A DNA stretch of 64,000 bases from Leuconostoc lactis (GTDB taxonomy: Bacteria; Bacillota; Bacilli; Lactobacillales; Lactobacillaceae): contig NZ_CP042420.1 in assembly GCF_007954625.1 (NCBI RefSeq), positions 124,001-188,000 on the forward strand, written 5' to 3'. The notes below the pieces were generated by a model. It saw nothing but the letters and a program-made list of their open reading frames with translations, had not been told where the DNA came from and searched no databases. Below are positions 62,399 to 64,000 of the stretch, in pieces (the first letter of the stretch is position 1; each line of letters opens with the position of its first letter). The translations under genes and the position numbers were made by a program.

Positions 62399-64000
62399 TT
62401 TTTCTGCCTCCGGCGTTGGCCATACTGGTAACCCGAATGAAGCAAGAAACCGACACTCAGTAAACCACCAGCCACCATCAAATAAGGTAACTGACCAGCC
62501 CCACCTGTGTTTGGCAAAACGGCTTGATTCCGATTTGGAACTTGCAAGATAACTTGATTATCAGTTTGATCGTTGGTTAACTTGGTGGCCCACTGTTTAG
62601 TCCCACCGGTCACTTGGACACGGCCATCTGGCGAAATGACCATCACGATTGGTTCGGCAGGTAAGTAACCTTGAGGCGCTTGACGTTCGGTCAAGGTGTA
62701 AGTACCTGGGGTTAAATGCATCACGGTAAATGCTGTGCCATGTCGATTGGCTTTAAGGGTTAGCATCTCACCCGTTAGCGCTTTAAGCTCAAATTGTGCG
62801 CCTGACACAGGTAGGGTTGTCTGGGCATCCGTCTTTTTCACCACTAATTTGAATGGCTTAATGGGATTATTTTGCGTTAATTTGACAACATTAGTTTGAC
62901 TGGCATTATGCGATAATGTCTGGTCAATTGAAAAACCATCCTTAACGCCATCACCGTCTGATTCAGGCGCAGTCGCTGTAATGGCTTGCCCATCACTTAA
63001 CCACTGCCCGTCTGTCGTCAGCGTTAAATGATACGTGGTTTTGGCCATTTGAAACCCACTGGGTGACTGAGTTTCTTGAATGGTGTAGTCGCCTGGTGTC
63101 AACAGCTGGCATTGGCCCGGCTGAACCGTCAGGACCTGCTGACCATCTGAAGATGATACGGTAAACGTCGCACCTTTGACGGGTGATGTTGTCCCTTGGG
63201 CGATTTTGTCAATCATTAAGCCATATTGGCAATTTGTTACCGTCGCCTGATTACCTTGTTGCGTAATTTGTGTCACGTAACCCGCTGTCTGCTCATTTAA
63301 AACCTGATAATCGAATGCTTGGCCTTGGTTATTATAGGCGGGTAGCCACACCGATTGCCCGTCTTGCATGCTTTGGGCGACTGTCTTTTGCCAATTTTCC
63401 GTAGCTGTTAGCTGTCCAACCGCCCGCCAATCAGTTAACTGATCAGCCACTTTTCGCCCAATGCCAAACTGAATTTGGTCGGGTCGTTTTGTGCGATCAA
63501 TATCATCCACCCATTTTTTAGTCACCTGCAACTTGGTTCCGGCTGCTTTAGCAGAAGGTATACCAAAGGCCACTGCGGCGTCTTTTTCAGTTGGGGTTAA
63601 TGACGTTTGCCCACTCACTTGGTACCAAAAATCAGGTTGAAAGTTTTGCGCTTCCGTCTTGAGATGGACCTGATAATGCAGCTGAATCTCTTGATCTTGC
63701 CCCAGATTCAGGTTGTTAACGGTCACTTGTTGGGTATCACGTGTCACACTTGGTAAGTTATCAACCACTTTTTTACCCACACTGGTCACGGTAAATGCTG
63801 TGTCCGCATATGTAAATTGTTCACCAATCGGATTATGCACCGTCCCGTTTTTTACCGTATAAAACTCACTTAAGACACTATTGACTTGACCTGCTAAATA
63901 AGTGCCAACGTCATCTAACGTATTAGCATCTTGATAGTGGCCAGGTGTTGCGAGTAATGCCATGCGTTCACGTACTTGCGTTTTGGTTAAATACATGTGA
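62395..64000 (-). CDS. LPXTG pilus tip adhesin, N-terminus beyond the window
   Basis: Partial gene: the frame is still open at the window edge, so the ATG at 63996 is not the likely start. The visible 535 or so residues begin in the end of a probable von Willebrand A domain, shown by VKNGTVHNPIGE, as in tip pilins. Three Cna-B domains follow with E-boxes YQVLNEQTAGY, YTIQETQSPSGF and YTLTERQAPQGY, then LPNTG, a hydrophobic helix and a basic tail. It is the first of the four pilus genes seen; the promoter lies outside. Confidence 0.88.
   Translation of the reverse strand, partial: HMYLTKTQVRERMALLATPGHYQDANTLDDVGTYLAGQVNSVLSEFYTVKNGTVHNPIGEQFTYADTAFTVTSVGKKVVDNLPSVTRDTQQVTVNNLNLGQDQEIQLHYQVHLKTEAQNFQPDFWYQVSGQTSLTPTEKDAAVAFGIPSAKAAGTKLQVTKKWVDDIDRTKRPDQIQFGIGRKVADQLTDWRAVGQLTATENWQKTVAQSMQDGQSVWLPAYNNQGQAFDYQVLNEQTAGYVTQITQQGNQATVTNCQYGLMIDKIAQGTTSPVKGATFTVSSSDGQQVLTVQPGQCQLLTPGDYTIQETQSPSGFQMAKTTYHLTLTTDGQWLSDGQAITATAPESDGDGVKDGFSIDQTLSHNASQTNVVKLTQNNPIKPFKLVVKKTDAQTTLPVSGAQFELKALTGEMLTLKANRHGTAFTVMHLTPGTYTLTERQAPQGYLPAEPIVMVISPDGRVQVTGGTKQWATKLTNDQTDNQVILQVPNRNQAVLPNTGGAGQLPYLMVAGGLLSVGFLLHSGYQYGQRRRQKK

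Noticed and set aside
63994-63996. ATG at 63996 as the start of the tip pilin
   Set aside because: The frame stays open to the window end, no ribosome site is visible, and the residues just after it are the end of a vWA domain.

Overview
The window looks like chromosomal DNA from a low- to mid-GC lactic acid bacterium. Gene content (sucrose phosphorylase, HPr kinase, ClpL with a CIRCE element, T-box regulation, class C sortase pili) and protein sequences point to the Leuconostocaceae, most likely Weissella or a close relative. The genus is an inference from gene content; no 16S gene is present. Nearly every gene is on the minus strand. clpL is the only protein gene of normal size on the plus strand. 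No tRNA, rRNA, insertion sequence, prophage or CRISPR array was seen.

Layout, by coordinates. 1-5.5 kb: glucose-1-phosphate metabolism (phosphoglucomutase, a DedA protein, sucrose phosphorylase, an MFS transporter). 5.5-9.8 kb: yvlD-like gene, hprK, gpsA, galU, trxB, with a near-consensus cre site in the leader. 9.9-18.4 kb: a full phosphate-starvation locus in the order phoP, pstS1, phoR, pstS2, pstC, pstA, pstB1, pstB2, phoU, with Pho-box-like repeats before both pstS genes. 18.5-25.3 kb: recA (LexA box), pgsA, rodZ, two M16 peptidases, cls. 25.4-28.0 kb: an amino-acid ABC transporter behind a T-box leader with one Stem I and two T-box/terminator modules; the specifier reads as histidine. 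28.0-33.5 kb: mreBCD, a 57-residue unknown protein, clpL, a YiiX-like hydrolase. 33.5-37.1 kb: purA with a structured leader, hisC, a HAD phosphatase. 37.1-44.7 kb: the SRP/SMC operon rnc-smc-ftsY-ylxM-ffh plus a 59-residue membrane protein; ftsY carries 26 perfect copies of a hexanucleotide. 44.8-51.1 kb: murB-nhaP-cdaA-cdaR-glmM. 51.2-58.9 kb: ndk, a DUF1456 gene, mutL, mutS, recG. 59.0-64.0 kb: a sortase-assembled pilus operon whose tip gene runs off the window end.

How parts fit together. Sucrose phosphorylase yields glucose-1-phosphate, which phosphoglucomutase sends to glycolysis and GalU to UDP-glucose. HPrK sets CcpA activity, and a cre site lies in its own leader. PhoPR, PstSCAB and PhoU form one phosphate-sensing unit. 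CdaA makes c-di-AMP, next to a cation/proton antiporter.

The most interesting signals are four. (1) The T-box leader has a doubled antiterminator module. (2) lgt is missing from its usual place between hprK and gpsA, and all three ABC binding proteins here lack a lipobox cysteine, which suggests altered lipoprotein biology. (3) FtsY contains a pure 26-copy in-frame microsatellite. (4) The purA leader has two mutually exclusive stems.
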